DNA of 58,074 bases, taken from assembly GCA_035361075.1 (NCBI GenBank), contig DAOSBX010000019.1, positions 1-58,074 on the forward strand. Direction: 5' to 3'. Of this stretch, positions 19,006 to 28,869 are shown in pieces (positions within the stretch are counted from its first letter, which is position 1; each line of letters starts with the position of its first letter). The notes under the pieces were generated by a model. The model made no database searches. It was not told where the DNA came from and saw only the letters and a list, made by a program, of their open reading frames with translations. Source of the DNA: Candidatus Hydrogenedens sp. (lineage in GTDB: Bacteria > Hydrogenedentota > Hydrogenedentia > Hydrogenedentales > Hydrogenedentaceae). The position numbers were made by a program, and so were the translations under genes.

Positions 19006-20838
19006 TTAACGGTTGCAATAATGAATTTTTATAAGTTCGAAAAACGTATAAGGGTCTGTGAAGATAACCTTGTTTGTCTTCTGAGAGGTTAAGTCTATAA
19101 CGCTTTTATGCCATGATGGAGATTTTAAGATTGTGCGAATAAACTTAAAATTAGGCAATGGTCTATTTGTGTACGAGGCTAAGATTTCAGAAGCCTTTTC
19201 TGGTGGTTCGTTCAAATCAATTCCCATACGCACATACGGTAGTTTTTTATCATAACAACCTACAGGGGGTATTTTTTGAGCCACAATACCATCCTTTGAG
19301 AATATAGAGTATGCTTCAAAACCTTCATCGGTGATTGGAGGTGCATACCCATCAATAATAAAACCCGTTATTGTCAGGTCAAATCGTTTTCCATAATATA
19401 AATTATGTCTTGTCCATGCATCCCAGCCAGAGGGGATATTAGGTTCCCGATGAATAGCGGTAAGCATGCCTGGATTTAGATAACCTGCACCACAATCACC
19501 ATAGACAAACCAGTCGTTAGATGTTGCATGTGTTCGGACGTAATCAAAGACATGAGGGACACGACGAGACAAGTTCGGATTGAATGGCCAAATGCATGTA
19601 ATAGCCCCATGGGCAGGGTCTTGCCACCACTCTGGCACCTTTTGATATAACCAAGCGGAAGAGTCAAAATCACCCATGTAAAAGCAGATATAAACATTGG
19701 GCAATACATTCCCTTTTTCATCAAGATAACCTTGTTGCCTCATTTGTTCATGTGTCGGTTTCGGGTTCTGGGGGTAATAATCTTTTAATGGATAATGTTG
19801 ATAAAAAGAGGCATTTGCAAGCCCAGCAAGGCCTAATGCGTCTGCGTCTAAAATGGCGTTGTAAGCGGAAACAAATTTTACCAGTTCCCATTCTGTAGGA
19901 ACACCTCCATGCTGACCACCTGCTTCACCTTCATTAGTATATTTCCATATCCATGGAACAAAGCCTCCGATGTGGAATACTTCTCCTTTTGCATTTTGAT
20001 ACATACTTTGAAGCAGTTCCCTTAACACCACTCGGTCTGAACCTGATATTTGTTCTGGCTCATCTATTGTTTTTTCATCTTCCCAAATACCTAAATCAAA
20101 AAAGAAGGCACGTCGCGAGATAAAAAAGTCGTGATTCATAATTGTCGAATTTGGGAAAGAGGCACTCCAAGGTTTTTGAAACCAGTAGCCATCGATATAA
20201 TATGCCATAAACTCAGGACTACATAATCCCGTATCCAGAAACTGTTCCTTTGCCCATAGATAACACTGTGCTTTTAAGCTTCCGTTGGCTTTTTCGGGGA
20301 GGTGTTGAGGACGAACTTCATGTTTAAGAGTATTGGTCTCTGGTTCGATAAGCCAATAGGTGTTTTGAGTAAAAGACATACCAGAATTCATTACCTTAGT
20401 AAATACGCTATTTTCATCAGGGTCATATCTTAAACATAATCGATTTTCAAGTCCTGCAATAATGCTTGCTAAATTTGATGTTGGTGGAAATTTTTCTGAG
20501 TAAATAACAACTCCATGAATAAACGGTTCAAATAATTTTAGCAATTCAAACCAATTCCCTACTTTTTCAATTTTGGCACTTTCCAACCAACTACCGGATT
20601 TTGTCAGTTCATTCCACCAAAAATCATCCGCATCTTTCAGGAAACGAACGAACAACCGAGGTTCTGCACGATTGACAATCCCTTGTAAAGATGCTAATAC
20701 ATGTCCTGTGTCCCAGATTTCCTTTGTATTTTCCTCTACTTTCAATTCTTTTCCATGTGCCCATGTAAAATCGTAATAGTAGATATTTGTTCCTGTTAAT
20801 ACAACACAAAGCATGACAGAAGAAATAAAATATGACAT
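19006..20838 (-). CDS. GxGYxYP-family putative glycoside hydrolase
   Basis: 610 residues with a hydrophobic N-terminus (SSVMLCVVLTGTNIYYYD) that may be an export signal. The N-terminal domain has the family's LASLQGIVNRAEPRLFVRF segment; the C-terminal domain has CGAGYLNPGML, which fits the GxGYxYP name-giving motif with N in place of the second Y. Other landmarks are YICFYMGDFDSSAWLYQ and WPFNPNLSRRVP. The family (PF14323 and its N-terminal partner) is common in Planctomycetes, Lentisphaerae and Bacteroidetes and is regarded as putative glycosidase from fold and context; no activity is firmly established to my knowledge. It is third in the operon after DUF1080 (38-nt gap). The upstream site is weak (AAGAAAG). 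Confidence 0.8.
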   Translation of the reverse strand: MSYFISSVMLCVVLTGTNIYYYDFTWAHGKELKVEENTKEIWDTGHVLASLQGIVNRAEPRLFVRFLKDADDFWWNELTKSGSWLESAKIEKVGNWFELLKLFEPFIHGVVIYSEKFPPTSNLASIIAGLENRLCLRYDPDENSVFTKVMNSGMSFTQNTYWLIEPETNTLKHEVRPQHLPEKANGSLKAQCYLWAKEQFLDTGLCSPEFMAYYIDGYWFQKPWSASFPNSTIMNHDFFISRRAFFFDLGIWEDEKTIDEPEQISGSDRVVLRELLQSMYQNAKGEVFHIGGFVPWIWKYTNEGEAGGQHGGVPTEWELVKFVSAYNAILDADALGLAGLANASFYQHYPLKDYYPQNPKPTHEQMRQQGYLDEKGNVLPNVYICFYMGDFDSSAWLYQKVPEWWQDPAHGAITCIWPFNPNLSRRVPHVFDYVRTHATSNDWFVYGDCGAGYLNPGMLTAIHREPNIPSGWDAWTRHNLYYGKRFDLTITGFIIDGYAPPITDEGFEAYSIFSKDGIVAQKIPPVGCYDKKLPYVRMGIDLNEPPEKASEILASYTNRPLPNFKFIRTILKSPSWHKSVIDLTSQKTNKVIFTDPYTFFELIKIHYCNR

Positions 20839-20876
20839 GATAAAAACTTTCTTACAAATTGAAAAGGGTCGTTTTT

Positions 20877-23645
20877 TTATTTTATTTCGCGAATTCGTAT
20901 ATTTCGGAATTCAACCTGAGAGCCATGTCCAAGTAAGGCGATATGGCCTGAGGTATTTCGTAAACCGAGGTGGTCTTTCTCATCGGGGGTAGGTTTACTT
21001 GCTAACTCATTTAGATTTGCTTTCAAAATTTCAACGCCATTGACACGAACAGATATATCCATTCCTTGAAGCACGATTTCTTCCTGATTCCATTCTCCAC
21101 ATTTTTTTAATGGAGCAGGTTTATCTGGCGGTAACACGCCATAGATAGCCCCATGATATTGATATGGCTTTAAGCCACGACTTTCAGGTGCTGTATCATC
21201 AAGGATTTGTATTTCCATTCCATCGTATGCGGCGTGTTTCATATATGGCACACGTAGGCCAATCCCATTATTGGCTCCAGGCGTTAGTTTAAATTCAAAA
21301 CGAAGTATGAAATTTGCATATTGCTTCTCTGAGAATAGATTTAGATGACACGTGGGCAGACACACTAATTTGCCGTACTTTGCGGAGAAACCTTTTGTAT
21401 ATCCGCTCCAACCTGTGAGGTCTTTTCCATTAAAAATAGGCACAAATTGATTGTCATCTTCATAGGTCACAGGCAAGATATTCGTGGCTTTTCTACAACG
21501 TTCTATATGCTTATTTATCGTTTCTTTCACAGCCTCGTCAGTAATGGCATTAAGTATGTTTTCCAAATATGGAATTAAATCCTTCCCGACTAATCCATTT
21601 TCATTATTCTTATCAGGTAGAGCAATACGAAGTAATGTTTTATTGGCAACTTCTGAAAAGGCGGGGTTCTTTGTATATGGTGCAACGGCGATAAACGCCT
21701 CTGTTGTATGTATTCCTCCAAGAATATTAAACATATCGTTAGCGTTTTCTGGGACAAGTTCAATACCTTGCTGGCATAGCCATATTTTTTCATCAATGGC
21801 TAATCCGTTTAATGAAAGGAATCGGATAAAAACCTTCCATGCCTCATTTTTATATGGATGATTTGGATTGGCTCGGAAGAATGTTAGTATCTTTTCAGAT
21901 GGTTCTACATTTTCCCATAAAGCAAGGGCAGACAAAGCATTTTCTATCTTTGTTTTATTCTCTTCTTTTTGGTGCGGTAGATTTAACCATGAAAAGACAA
22001 AATCTTCTCCCATCTTGTCTCCGACTTTCGCAAGAATAGAAAGTAAAGTGGGATATTGTTCTGGTTTTGATTTTTCTATTATTGCGATAAGCGGTTTACA
22101 ACGGTCTTGGTCTTCTTCTCGCTTTAATATCTGGACGATAGCATCTGCATATTCCTCTTTTTGAGAATTTTTCGGGTTCATTACCTCTTTCAGCAATATA
22201 TTTACTTCCTTTTTAGTGCCCATATTGCCCAGAGCATCAAATGCGGATTGTTGAATTTTCATATCTTTATTCCTGGTCTGTTTCCAGGCAAACTTAAAAT
22301 ATTTCGTTGCCTGCCGTTCGGAGAGGATATTTAACGCAGTAACAAGTTGCTCTCCTTTTAATTTCTTCAACATAGAACCGATATGGGACTCCGTTTCCTT
22401 CGGTTCTGTCTGAAGTAATGCTTGTTGAAGGGCTGTTAGTTCTGACCTTTCCTGTGCATTTGCAAGATGTTTAACAAGATTATCTATTGATTTGCTTTTA
22501 TCTAAACGAACCAATGTTTGTATCGCCTTGATACGCATCTGCACATCGGAATGTTTCAAAACAGGTACCACCGCAGGCAGAAAGAAATCATCCGGACATT
22601 GACTTACTGCATCTAAAACTTGGTATAGCTCGTCTCCAGAACTTCTGAGCAAAGCCTCCTTCAAAATATTCTTGCTTTCTTTTGAATTGAGATAGGCTAA
22701 GTGTCGTAGAGCCACACCACGAACGTCTCGGTTAGGGTTATATATTTCTCGGGCAAATAAATCGAGAACGTCCTTTGGTGGTGCGTAAGTGAACATCCGC
22801 AGAACGGCACATTGAACCCACGAATTATTCTCCTGCTTCGCCTGTAACAAGATTTTCTCCAACATTTCTTTTTGTTGTTGAGTAATACCGTTTTGTCTTA
22901 TGGTTCTTTCTATTTGTGAGAATAGTAAAGAATATGCTTGCATTCGTGTTCGAGACTCTGATGAATTTAAGTCCGATTTTATTTGTTCATAAAATTTCTG
23001 AGAATTTGGTTCGAGTTGCGATAAGGTAATAAGAATTGACTGCCGTACTTCTGAGGATGCAGAGGGTAGAAGTGCTTCTAATGATGGGATTATTTCCGTA
23101 CGACCCATACCTGCAAATGCCTGTATAATCCCCAGCTGACATCTCCCTTCTGAATGAGGAAGTTGTTCTGCAAGCTGTTGGAAAGACACATCGTTATTAA
23201 TAGTTTCTAAGGCACGTATTGCATAGTCACATAAGTCCGTATCACCAAGATACTCTGTTATTGCATCAACGGCTAATGGATTACCCAGAATTTGAAGTTC
23301 ACTTATAAGAAACGCTTTAATTTGTTTATCTTGAATTTTACGTAATGCTGTAGCATAGGCTTTTGCCAACATATTTTGTGCGTCTATCGGTTGAGTTGAT
23401 GCATAATTCACAAGCATACGCACCAGCAATCGAGCATTCTTATCATCTCCTTGAGGTTTAATATAACCGCAGATACCAATAATAGCGGGCTCGCCCTGCT
23501 GAAATATCTCTGCACATAAATTATTTGCCTCTGCAAGAGAAATGTTCCCAGCCTTCTCAATCCATGTTTCAATCTCGGCTCCGTTAGAAATTGAAATAAA
23601 AATTAATAATGTTATTATTAGTGTGAAAAGTATTCTATAAAGCAT
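20877..23645 (-). CDS. HEAT-repeat protein with C-terminal DUF1080 (3-keto-glycoside hydrolase-type) domain
   Basis: 922 residues with a signal peptide (MLYRILFTLIITLLIFISISNG). Residues about 30-710 are alpha-helical HEAT/ARM-type repeats (for example LLVRMLVNYA, VAVDAITEYLGD, VQMRIKAIQTLVRL). Residues about 735-920 are a DUF1080/PF06439 beta-sandwich: FVPIFNGKDLTGW, FILRFEFKLTPGANNGIGLRVP, MEIQILDD, YHGAIYGVLPP, WNQEEIVLQG, HIALLGHGSQVEFRNIRI. Recent work places DUF1080 enzymes as 3-keto-glycoside hydrolases or lyases acting after C3 oxidation of sugars. AAGGAGGT precedes the ATG; the gene starts 12 nt after the oxidoreductase gene, so the two are almost surely coexpressed. Confidence 0.88.
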   Translation of the reverse strand: MLYRILFTLIITLLIFISISNGAEIETWIEKAGNISLAEANNLCAEIFQQGEPAIIGICGYIKPQGDDKNARLLVRMLVNYASTQPIDAQNMLAKAYATALRKIQDKQIKAFLISELQILGNPLAVDAITEYLGDTDLCDYAIRALETINNDVSFQQLAEQLPHSEGRCQLGIIQAFAGMGRTEIIPSLEALLPSASSEVRQSILITLSQLEPNSQKFYEQIKSDLNSSESRTRMQAYSLLFSQIERTIRQNGITQQQKEMLEKILLQAKQENNSWVQCAVLRMFTYAPPKDVLDLFAREIYNPNRDVRGVALRHLAYLNSKESKNILKEALLRSSGDELYQVLDAVSQCPDDFFLPAVVPVLKHSDVQMRIKAIQTLVRLDKSKSIDNLVKHLANAQERSELTALQQALLQTEPKETESHIGSMLKKLKGEQLVTALNILSERQATKYFKFAWKQTRNKDMKIQQSAFDALGNMGTKKEVNILLKEVMNPKNSQKEEYADAIVQILKREEDQDRCKPLIAIIEKSKPEQYPTLLSILAKVGDKMGEDFVFSWLNLPHQKEENKTKIENALSALALWENVEPSEKILTFFRANPNHPYKNEAWKVFIRFLSLNGLAIDEKIWLCQQGIELVPENANDMFNILGGIHTTEAFIAVAPYTKNPAFSEVANKTLLRIALPDKNNENGLVGKDLIPYLENILNAITDEAVKETINKHIERCRKATNILPVTYEDDNQFVPIFNGKDLTGWSGYTKGFSAKYGKLVCLPTCHLNLFSEKQYANFILRFEFKLTPGANNGIGLRVPYMKHAAYDGMEIQILDDTAPESRGLKPYQYHGAIYGVLPPDKPAPLKKCGEWNQEEIVLQGMDISVRVNGVEILKANLNELASKPTPDEKDHLGLRNTSGHIALLGHGSQVEFRNIRIREIK

Positions 23646-23657
23646 TTTTTAACCTCC

Positions 23658-24929
23658 TTATACTTGTAAAGTCCAAGGTGCACGCATTGGTTGGTCAACT
23701 AAACGATTGGCTTCTTCATCATCAATAAATAATTGTTTAACAGGGTCAAATCGGAGACTTCTTCCTAATTGCATAGCAATTTTTGCCAGATTCACAATCG
23801 TACATGAACGATGTCCATTACTTTCATTTAATGGGAATTTCTCACGGGTACGGACAGAATGAGCAAAATCACAAGGTAGAGGTTCAGGATTAGGTAAAGA
23901 TGCCAACTTTTTCTCAAAGCCAGGAATATCAGACTTTAATCCGGGATACAGTTTCCCTTTTGGTCCTTCGATATAAGGCAAGCCTGGTTTTCCTTCACCA
24001 TCGAGAACGATTTCACATCCATCTTCATACCGTAACCGAATCCAACGGAAAGAACTCACCGCATCGGGATGTTGCGGTGGTGCATCTACTTCTATTTCGA
24101 TTGGGCTGGTATCATCCTTTCCTAATAAGTATTGAACTGGGTCGAGATAATGCTGTCCCATATCTCCTAAACCACCTCCGTCATAGTCCCAATACCCTCG
24201 AAACGTTCCATGAACTCGATGTGGATGATAAGGCTTATATGGGGCTGGTCCAAGCCAGAAATCATAATCTAATTCAGTAGGGACAGGTTGTGGTTCTATA
24301 TTGGTTAAGCCAGACCAGAAAAACTTCCATGTAAATCCTGTAGATTCCCCTACATTTACTTTTAATGGCCAACCTAACATTCCACTATCAACAACTTTTT
24401 TTATCTCATAAGCAGTTGTTCCAAATCCGTAGAACGTGTCTTTCATTCGAAACCATGTGTTTAATCGGAAAATACGTCCATATCTCTGCACTGCCTCTAC
24501 CACTTTTTTACCTTCTCCGATAGTTCGGGTCATTGGCTTTTCACACCAAATATCTTTTCCAGCTCGGGCTGAATCTACTGATATAATGGCATGCCAGTGT
24601 GGAGGTGTTGCGATATGGATAATATCAATATCTTCACGGGCAAGTACCTCTCGATAATCTTTATAGCCTTTAACATCAGGTCCTGCTTTTTGAAGTGCAT
24701 TTTTTAAGTGATTTTCATCAACATCGCAGACCGCAAGCAGTCGAGCACCTGGGTAATCAATGTGTCCCATACCCATTCCGCCAACGCCAATAATTGCACG
24801 AGTCAACTCTTCGTTTGGCGAAGCATACGCTTTACCACCTAAGATTCGGCGAGGTAAAACCATAAAGCTAAGTCCAGCTGAACCTGCTATTTTTAGGAAT
24901 TGCCGTCGCGTTGTTTTCTTCAATGACAT
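23658..24929 (-). CDS. Tat-exported Gfo/Idh/MocA-family oxidoreductase
   Basis: 423 residues. A twin-arginine signal (TTRRQFLKIAGSAGLSF, residues 6-22) directs the folded, cofactor-loaded protein to the periplasm. The Rossmann motif is AIIGVGGMGMGH; the family's EKP signature is CEKPMTRTIGEGKK, with the conserved lysine. The C-terminal domain includes YWDYDGGGLGDMGQHYLDPVQY. Such enzymes oxidise or reduce sugar hydroxyls with NAD(P)(H), often at C3. It is first in the operon with DUF1080 and GxGYxYP genes, and GGAGGA lies 7 nt before the ATG. Substrate unknown. Confidence 0.9.
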   Translation of the reverse strand: MSLKKTTRRQFLKIAGSAGLSFMVLPRRILGGKAYASPNEELTRAIIGVGGMGMGHIDYPGARLLAVCDVDENHLKNALQKAGPDVKGYKDYREVLAREDIDIIHIATPPHWHAIISVDSARAGKDIWCEKPMTRTIGEGKKVVEAVQRYGRIFRLNTWFRMKDTFYGFGTTAYEIKKVVDSGMLGWPLKVNVGESTGFTWKFFWSGLTNIEPQPVPTELDYDFWLGPAPYKPYHPHRVHGTFRGYWDYDGGGLGDMGQHYLDPVQYLLGKDDTSPIEIEVDAPPQHPDAVSSFRWIRLRYEDGCEIVLDGEGKPGLPYIEGPKGKLYPGLKSDIPGFEKKLASLPNPEPLPCDFAHSVRTREKFPLNESNGHRSCTIVNLAKIAMQLGRSLRFDPVKQLFIDDEEANRLVDQPMRAPWTLQV

Positions 24930-25229
24930 AACTTTTCCTCCAACAAATCAATAACTAAATTTATATTATTTTGAAAGGTTCTCTTATTATGAAAAATTAC
25001 TATCGTTTAATACAAAATACAAGTTGCTTTATCTAAAAAGAAATAAATTCAAGGTGCCAAAAAGGTCTCCAATTCTATTTTTTTCACGTATGAAATAATA
25101 ATCTGCATTGAAACATTTATATTATAAGAGTTAAAATATAATGTTAAATATTATTTACTAATTTTTAGAATTCACAGATTTTATTTAATTTATTGAAATT
25201 AAAACTTATATTTTTTTAAGGAATAGCAG
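24930..25229. promoter_or_regulatory. AT-rich divergent intergenic region
   Basis: Non-coding 300 bp between the start codons of the Gfo/Idh operon and the ApgM-family gene. No ORF or RNA gene is seen. On the plus strand TTGAAA (25108-25113) is followed 18 nt later by TAAAAT (25132-25137), a possible promoter for the ApgM gene; the match is moderate in such AT-rich DNA. No clear promoter was found for the leftward operon. Confidence 0.35.
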
Positions 25230-26474
25230 TTGAAATATCTTATTCTTGTAGGAGATGGGATGGCAGATTATCCCCTTCCTGAATTAGAGGGGAAAACGCC
25301 ATTACAGGTAGCGGAAACTCCTGCCATGGATGAAGTTGCATCCCGTGGCATGTTAGGACTTTTTTGTCCCATTCCTGACGGACTTCCCCCAGGAAGTGAT
25401 ATAGGTAATCTTTCATTATTCGGTTTTGACCCACGCACCTGTTTTACAGGTCGGGCTCCTTTAGAAGCGGCAAGGCAAGGGATTCGACTCAATCCGACTC
25501 AGGTAGCTTTCCGTTGCAATATCGTATCACTTCAAAATGGGAAAATGCGGGATTTTACTGCGGGACATATTCCTACAGACAAGGCAACTATCCTGATTAA
25601 AGATATTGGCGAGGTAATAGCGAAAGAATTTCCAGTAAATTTTTATCCTGGGGTAAGTTATCGGCATCTCGCAGTAATTGACACAGGAGAAGATTTTACA
25701 GTAGAAGATTTGGAGAAAACGGATTGTACACCACCTCATGATATTACCGACCAGAGTTGGCAAGATTTTTTGCCTAAAGGACCGTGTGGTTCTTTGTTAC
25801 AATCTATCATGACAGAATCACAAAAATTACTTCCACAACATCCTATTTCTCAAGAACGGGTCCAGCATGGCGAACCGGAACCGAATTCGTTTTGGCTCTG
25901 GGGACAAGGTAGAACACCACAAATAAAGACATTTAAGGAGATGTTTAACCTTCACGGGGTCGTTATTTCAGCAGTTGACCTTGTAAAAGGCATTGGGATT
26001 TGTGCTGGTTTGGAGTCGATAGATGTTCCTGGGGCAACAGGTTGGATTGATACCAATTACAAAGGTAAAATTGAAACCGCTTTAGACGCTTTGGCGAGGG
26101 TTGATTTCGCTTTTGTTCATATAGAAGCACCAGACGAATCAGCACATCAAGGAGACTTAAACCTTAAGATAAAAGCCATTGAGGATTTTGATAAGAATAT
26201 TGTTCGACCTGCATTAGAATTTGTAAAACATTCTCCAGATGAGATTCGATTATTTGTTGCCCCTGACCATATTACTGCTTTGTCTACTCGAACCCATGCC
26301 CCTGGACCTGTCCCATTTGCTATGTGCGGACCTGGTATCGAATCCTACGGAATGAGTGAATATCATGAATTCTCTGCAAAGGGCACAGGAATAATTTATA
26401 CGGAAGCTCATGAACTCATTAAACACTTTTTGCTGGGTTCACCTTTTTACATAGGAAAAAACATCACTTCCTAA
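25230..26474 (+). CDS. ApgM-family phosphoglycerate mutase / proposed homoserine kinase
   Basis: 414 residues. It uses a TTG start at 25230; AAGGA sits 7 nt upstream and the protein then begins MKYLILVGDGMADYP as expected. It belongs to the alkaline-phosphatase superfamily, archaeal-type cofactor-independent phosphoglycerate mutase group: metal ligand D in GDGMAD, nucleophile region PPGSDIGNLSLFG, and later APDHITALSTRTHAPGPVPF. Members are annotated either as 2,3-bisphosphoglycerate-independent phosphoglycerate mutase or, for a bacterial subfamily (TIGR02535), as a proposed homoserine kinase. The next gene is citramalate synthase, so an amino-acid role is possible. Sequence alone does not decide between them. 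Confidence 0.85.
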   Translation: MKYLILVGDGMADYPLPELEGKTPLQVAETPAMDEVASRGMLGLFCPIPDGLPPGSDIGNLSLFGFDPRTCFTGRAPLEAARQGIRLNPTQVAFRCNIVSLQNGKMRDFTAGHIPTDKATILIKDIGEVIAKEFPVNFYPGVSYRHLAVIDTGEDFTVEDLEKTDCTPPHDITDQSWQDFLPKGPCGSLLQSIMTESQKLLPQHPISQERVQHGEPEPNSFWLWGQGRTPQIKTFKEMFNLHGVVISAVDLVKGIGICAGLESIDVPGATGWIDTNYKGKIETALDALARVDFAFVHIEAPDESAHQGDLNLKIKAIEDFDKNIVRPALEFVKHSPDEIRLFVAPDHITALSTRTHAPGPVPFAMCGPGIESYGMSEYHEFSAKGTGIIYTEAHELIKHFLLGSPFYIGKNITS

Positions 26475-26555
26475 AACCCACCTTAGTAAATAATTAATTT
26501 CATATAACTTACAACATTTATATTAATATACAATACAGAAATGGAGATTTAATAT

Positions 26556-28199
26556 ATGAACAAAGTCACAAATAAAGAAACGATTGAGATATATGATACG
26601 ACTCTACGTGATGGGGCACAGGGACCAGGTATCAAGTTTTCTATGGATGACCAGATACGGGTACTTCATGCTTTAGATGAGTTAGGAATTCATTATATCG
26701 AGGCAGGACAGCCTGCATCTAACCCCAAAGCGGAGATTATTTTTAATAAAGCAAAACAACTAAACTTAAAAAATTCTAAGATTGTTGCTTTCGGAAGTAC
26801 TCGACATCCGAAATCTCGTGTCCATGAGGACCCTAATATAAATGCTTTACTTCGTGCGGAAACAGAAATTGTTACAATTTTTGCTAAATCGTCTGCAATG
26901 CATGTCCAAGAAGTCTTAGGTGTATCGCTGGATGAAAATTTGAAGTTGATAGAAGAGTCGGTTTCTTACTTAAAGAAGCAGGGCAGAAAGGTTTTTCTCG
27001 ATGCTGAACATTTTTATGATGGATACGACCTAAACGCAGAATATGCCATAAAGACATTGAAGGTGGCAGTTGAGTCTGGAGCAGATTTATTAGTTCTCTG
27101 CGATACCAATGGTGGTCATTTACCCCATCAAATAGAATCCATTACCGAATATATACATAATGTCCTTCCTGAAGTGCCTTTGGGGATACATACCCACAAT
27201 GACACAGGTTGTGCAGTTGCCAATAGCATCTCTGCAGTATGTGCAGGTGCAAGACATGTGCAAGGGACTATAAACGGTTACGGTGAACGCACAGGAAACG
27301 CAAACCTTTGTACGCTTATACCCAATTTGCAATTTAAGATGGGGTTCTATGTTATCAAAATGGAACAAATGAAAAAACTAACCTACACGGCACATCTGAT
27401 TGCTGAACTTGCAAATGTATCTCCGAAAGATTCTGACCCTTACGTAGGACGTGATGCCTTTACCCATAAAGCGGGAATGCATGCCGATGCAGTCCGAAAG
27501 GCAAAGTCCAGTTATGAGCATATCGAACCTGAATGGATTGGCAACTTTACACATATCGCGGTCAGCGAACTTTCTGGGAGAGCAAATCTGATACAAAAAG
27601 CCAAAGAACTTGGGATTGAACTGGATAAAGACAGTCCCCAAGTACGGAAGCTTCTTCAACGAATAAAAGCCCTCGAAACAGAAGGATATGAATTTGAAGG
27701 GGCAGATGCATCCTTTGAATTAGAACTACTGAAAACATTAGGGATGTATAAATCATCATTTTCTGTACTGAGTTTTCATTCACGGGTAAACCAATGGGCA
27801 ATGGACCGACATGCTGAGTGCGAAGCCACCGTAAAAATCCAATTACCAGACCAATCCATTGTTCACACCGTCTCCAATGGTGACGGTCCTGTCGATGCAT
27901 TAAATAATGCTCTACGTAAGGCACTTGAACCTTATTACCCTGAATTGAAAAATGTTCACCTTGAAGATTATAAGGTCCGTATCTTAGACGGGCAACGAGC
28001 CACAAAGGCAAAAACGCGAGTTCTTATCGAATCCAGCGATGAAACCCAGCAATGGTGTACGGTAGGTGTATCTGAAAATATTATAACCGCATCATTTACC
28101 GCTCTCATTGATAGTATTGAATATAAATTATATAAACATGCACAACGAAACGGGACACAAACAAAAAAGGGACAAGAAGAGTCATCATTGAAATCATAA
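26556..28199 (+). CDS. cimA: (R)-citramalate synthase
   Basis: 547 residues. It condenses pyruvate and acetyl-CoA to citramalate, the entry to threonine-independent isoleucine synthesis. The catalytic TIM barrel (about 8-280) has IEIYDTTLRDGAQGPGI, IEAGQPASNPK, VTIFAKSSAMHVQEVL, FLDAEHFYDGYDLN, LCDTNGGHLPH and GIHTHNDTGCAVANS. The wording matches the CimA subfamily (TIGR00977) better than 2-isopropylmalate synthase. The C-terminal LeuA-type regulatory domain is at about 400-530 (SNGDGPVDALNNALRKAL), so feedback control by isoleucine is expected. GGAG lies about 10 nt before the ATG; it follows the ApgM-family gene by 81 nt. Confidence 0.9.
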   Translation: MNKVTNKETIEIYDTTLRDGAQGPGIKFSMDDQIRVLHALDELGIHYIEAGQPASNPKAEIIFNKAKQLNLKNSKIVAFGSTRHPKSRVHEDPNINALLRAETEIVTIFAKSSAMHVQEVLGVSLDENLKLIEESVSYLKKQGRKVFLDAEHFYDGYDLNAEYAIKTLKVAVESGADLLVLCDTNGGHLPHQIESITEYIHNVLPEVPLGIHTHNDTGCAVANSISAVCAGARHVQGTINGYGERTGNANLCTLIPNLQFKMGFYVIKMEQMKKLTYTAHLIAELANVSPKDSDPYVGRDAFTHKAGMHADAVRKAKSSYEHIEPEWIGNFTHIAVSELSGRANLIQKAKELGIELDKDSPQVRKLLQRIKALETEGYEFEGADASFELELLKTLGMYKSSFSVLSFHSRVNQWAMDRHAECEATVKIQLPDQSIVHTVSNGDGPVDALNNALRKALEPYYPELKNVHLEDYKVRILDGQRATKAKTRVLIESSDETQQWCTVGVSENIITASFTALIDSIEYKLYKHAQRNGTQTKKGQEESSLKS

Positions 28200-28278
28200 T
28201 TTCTGTTATGATGATAATAACTTTTTGGATTCTTAGTCCGTTGTAATTCATGTAGTATCTTTATTAGAGGAACAATCT

Positions 28279-28866
28279 ATGGATGATGAGTCGTATATAA
28301 ATTACTTTTCTATATTGGGTCTTACGGAAGATTGTAAAACAGGGGATGTCCGAAAGAACTATAAAAAAATGATGAAAGATTTAATCATGGAAATACATGC
28401 CACAGAAGTGACTCCAGACCGACTTGACCAATATTTATTAAACATGGCAAAGTTAAATGTGGCGTTTTATATCCTCCGTGATGATGAACGACGTGAAACA
28501 TACATAAAACATCGTAAAAAAGTTATTGAACTGGAAAAACAATGGCGAGATGCTGGAGAAAAAGACCCAAATACCCCAGAAGCAGACCTGCTACGTCGTG
28601 AGTTTGACCGTGTGTTGAGAGATTTTCTGACGAAATATATGGAAGAAATGGTATTAGAAGCAGGTCGTGATAAAGAGTGTGTTGAAACCAGCAATTGGGA
28701 TCCTTTTCATGAACGTCATGCCAGTCGCGTGTTACGTCATTACCGCCAAAAACTTTACTCACAAATTCATGAGCGATTACCATACTATGATGTGACCAAA
28801 CCTATTATCGATTGGACAGAACGTGAAAACATTGTGAAACAAATGCTCCAGGAAGAAAAGGCATAG
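28279..28866 (+). CDS. J-domain-like protein lacking HPD
   Basis: 195 residues. The first 80 residues look like a J domain: helix I YINYFSILGL, helix II DVRKNYKKMMKDL, and a helix III/IV region LNVAFYILRDDERRETYIKHRK comparable to EAYEVLSDPEKRAxYDR. The HPD tripeptide needed to stimulate DnaK ATPase is absent; the loop after helix II reads IMEIHATEVTPDR. The remainder is charged and helical, with no G/F or zinc region. AGAGGA is 8 nt before the ATG. The next gene begins 3 nt after the stop, so the two proteins may act together. Function unknown; a scaffold or regulator is more likely than an active cochaperone. Confidence 0.7.
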   Translation: MDDESYINYFSILGLTEDCKTGDVRKNYKKMMKDLIMEIHATEVTPDRLDQYLLNMAKLNVAFYILRDDERRETYIKHRKKVIELEKQWRDAGEKDPNTPEADLLRREFDRVLRDFLTKYMEEMVLEAGRDKECVETSNWDPFHERHASRVLRHYRQKLYSQIHERLPYYDVTKPIIDWTERENIVKQMLQEEKA

Positions 28867-28869
28867 GTT

